Assembly (NCBI GenBank): GCA_033085395.1
Contig: JANQBS010000486.1
Coordinates: forward strand, 1-19,021
Reading direction: 5' to 3'
Length of the DNA: 19,021 nt
DNA from: Xanthoparmelia taractica
Taxonomy: Eukaryota > Ascomycota > Lecanoromycetes > Lecanorales > Parmeliaceae
Shown: positions 17,960-19,021 of the stretch, in pieces
Layout: every line of letters starts with the position of its first letter
Position numbering within the stretch: the stretch's first letter is position 1
Program-made: the position numbers and the translations under genes
The notes under the pieces: model-generated
The model's database searches: none
Seen by the model: the letters and a program-made list of their open reading frames with translations, nothing else
What the model was told of the DNA's origin: nothing

Positions 17960-19021
17960 CTTTGCGTATTATTCGTTTCAAATAAGCTTCGTAATAGAAA
18001 AGAATACTAAATATAATTAGGTTTATTAGTAAAATATTAAGATACGCTCTAAAAAAGCTTCTTATAATACGCTTATATAGAAAAGTCTTAGCTAAATAAA
18101 AAATCTTAATACTATACGTAGTAAATAAAAGAGATATTTTAATTATATAATATTCTATAGTTAAAGCTTTTTTTATCTTAGATATCTTATAGAAATAATA
18201 TAATAACGTAATTAAAATTACTATATTATAATATTAAAATAATATAAGATTATATAGCGAATAATATCTAGAGAAAAAAATAGATTTTAAATTCTAAGAG
18301 TCTTATAATAGCTTAAGTCGAAAAGACTATCTAGATAATTCTAATAGAATTAATTAAAATAAAATATTTTAAGAAGATAAAAGTATTTATTAATATATAA
18401 TTATACGCGAATTAGATAATACGAGCTTACGCTATATTCGATTCGTATTTATATTTTTATTATTTATATATTAAGATTATATTCTATTAATTAGCTTTTA
18501 AATAGTAATCTAATATTTAAGATCTATCGTTACTTAATCTTAGCTAGCTAGTCTAATAATTCTATAAGCTTTAAATATTCTATCTAGAAGACTTTTTACT
18601 AGATACTATAAATCTTTCTTTTTAAGAAAGCTAGAGTTATATAAAGTAAAAGTAAGATAAGATATCGCTATATTAATATATCTAAGATAAAAAAAGTATC
18701 GTCTAAGTCTTAGAGTAAGCTATATTAGATCTTATATAAATAGCTAATACTACGTTTTAACGAAGCGTTATATATCTAATTAACTAGCGTAGATTCTTAA
18801 TATTTTAGAGATCGATATATACGAGTCGGAAAGGTGTGGTATATTTAATGGTATGGGACTAGTTTTTCGAATACCATATCGAAAGATATAAGATATTCCA
18901 TACTCCCATTGAGTGTTTAATAAATATATTACATAATATTTTTTTATATTCTAAAAATACGTAAAAAGCTTAAGCGAACGCTTAAATAATTATAAAATTC
19001 TATAAATAGATTAAAAAGATA
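17960..19021. other. AT-rich, RIP-mutated block (right of gene island)
   Basis: Same CA/TG-poor, TA-rich composition as the left block. No coding domain could be recognised on either strand between 17,960 and 18,819. It contains a repeat terminus beginning at 18,820 and continues beyond the window. Confidence 0.8.
18820..18915. repeat. Repeat-family terminus, copy 3 (inverted)
   Basis: It begins tacgagtcggaaaggt (18,820-18,835), the exact reverse complement of 1,811-1,826. Further in it shares short elements such as gaataccatatcg, comparable to gataccatatc on the minus strand of copy 2, but is otherwise diverged. Less RIP-altered sequence extends to about 18,915. If TA-CGAGTCGG is the outer edge, this is a left end of an element running out of the window. 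Confidence 0.55.

Noticed and set aside
1..19021. CRISPR array, rRNA, tRNA gene, phage or secondary-metabolite cluster
   Set aside because: No spaced direct repeats of that kind, no cloverleaf or rRNA signature and no biosynthetic enzymes were seen. The tRNA-like match at 9,911-9,922 is a primer binding site.

Overview
The window looks like a two-speed genome segment of a filamentous ascomycete (Pezizomycotina). A small gene island of ordinary composition (about 13,340-17,950) sits inside very AT-rich DNA (1-13,335 and about 17,960-19,021). The AT-rich part has very few CA and TG dinucleotides but many TA and a good number of CG. Old reading frames there are broken almost only by TAA or TAG where Gln or Trp would be expected. 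That is the signature of repeat-induced point mutation (RIP, CpA to TpA). The introns in the island (50-147 bp, GT..AG, short branch sites) also fit Pezizomycotina. The species cannot be named from this sequence.

Left AT-rich block. Its centre is a structurally complete but inactivated Ty3/gypsy chromovirus on the minus strand, 2,534-10,074. It has two directly repeated LTRs (145 and 149 bp by eye), a perfect 5-bp target duplication (ataaa) on both sides, and a tRNA-iMet-type primer binding site next to the 5' LTR. In order toward lower coordinates come a Gag-like frame, reverse transcriptase (YVDD decayed to YVNN), RNase H, integrase and a C-terminal chromodomain. A 5'-truncated second copy of the same family lies tail to tail with it at 1,827-2,326 (plus strand). 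At 11,622-11,972 (plus strand) is the post-integrase end of a further gypsy Pol. Both of these fragments directly abut right-hand ends of another repeat family (1,567-1,826 and 11,304-11,621). A related end in opposite orientation begins at 18,820. This suggests a TA-targeting DNA transposon nested in the retroelements. The rest (1-1,566; 10,080-11,303; 11,973-13,335; 17,960-18,819) is decayed repeat DNA that I cannot classify.

Gene island. Two intron-bearing minus-strand genes are well supported. One encodes a membrane-anchored tRNA threonylcarbamoyladenosine dehydratase of the Tcd1/Tcd2 (TcdA/CsdL) family, three exons, 506 aa. The other encodes a DUF4336/metallo-beta-lactamase-like protein, three exons, 271 aa. 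About 1.3 kb between them holds no gene I can establish, though minus-strand pieces look protein-like and may be a decayed gene. The two genes have no evident functional link.

No CRISPR, rRNA, tRNA gene or novel multi-gene system was found. The main interest lies in the layered, RIP-inactivated transposon nest and how sharply it stops at the gene island.
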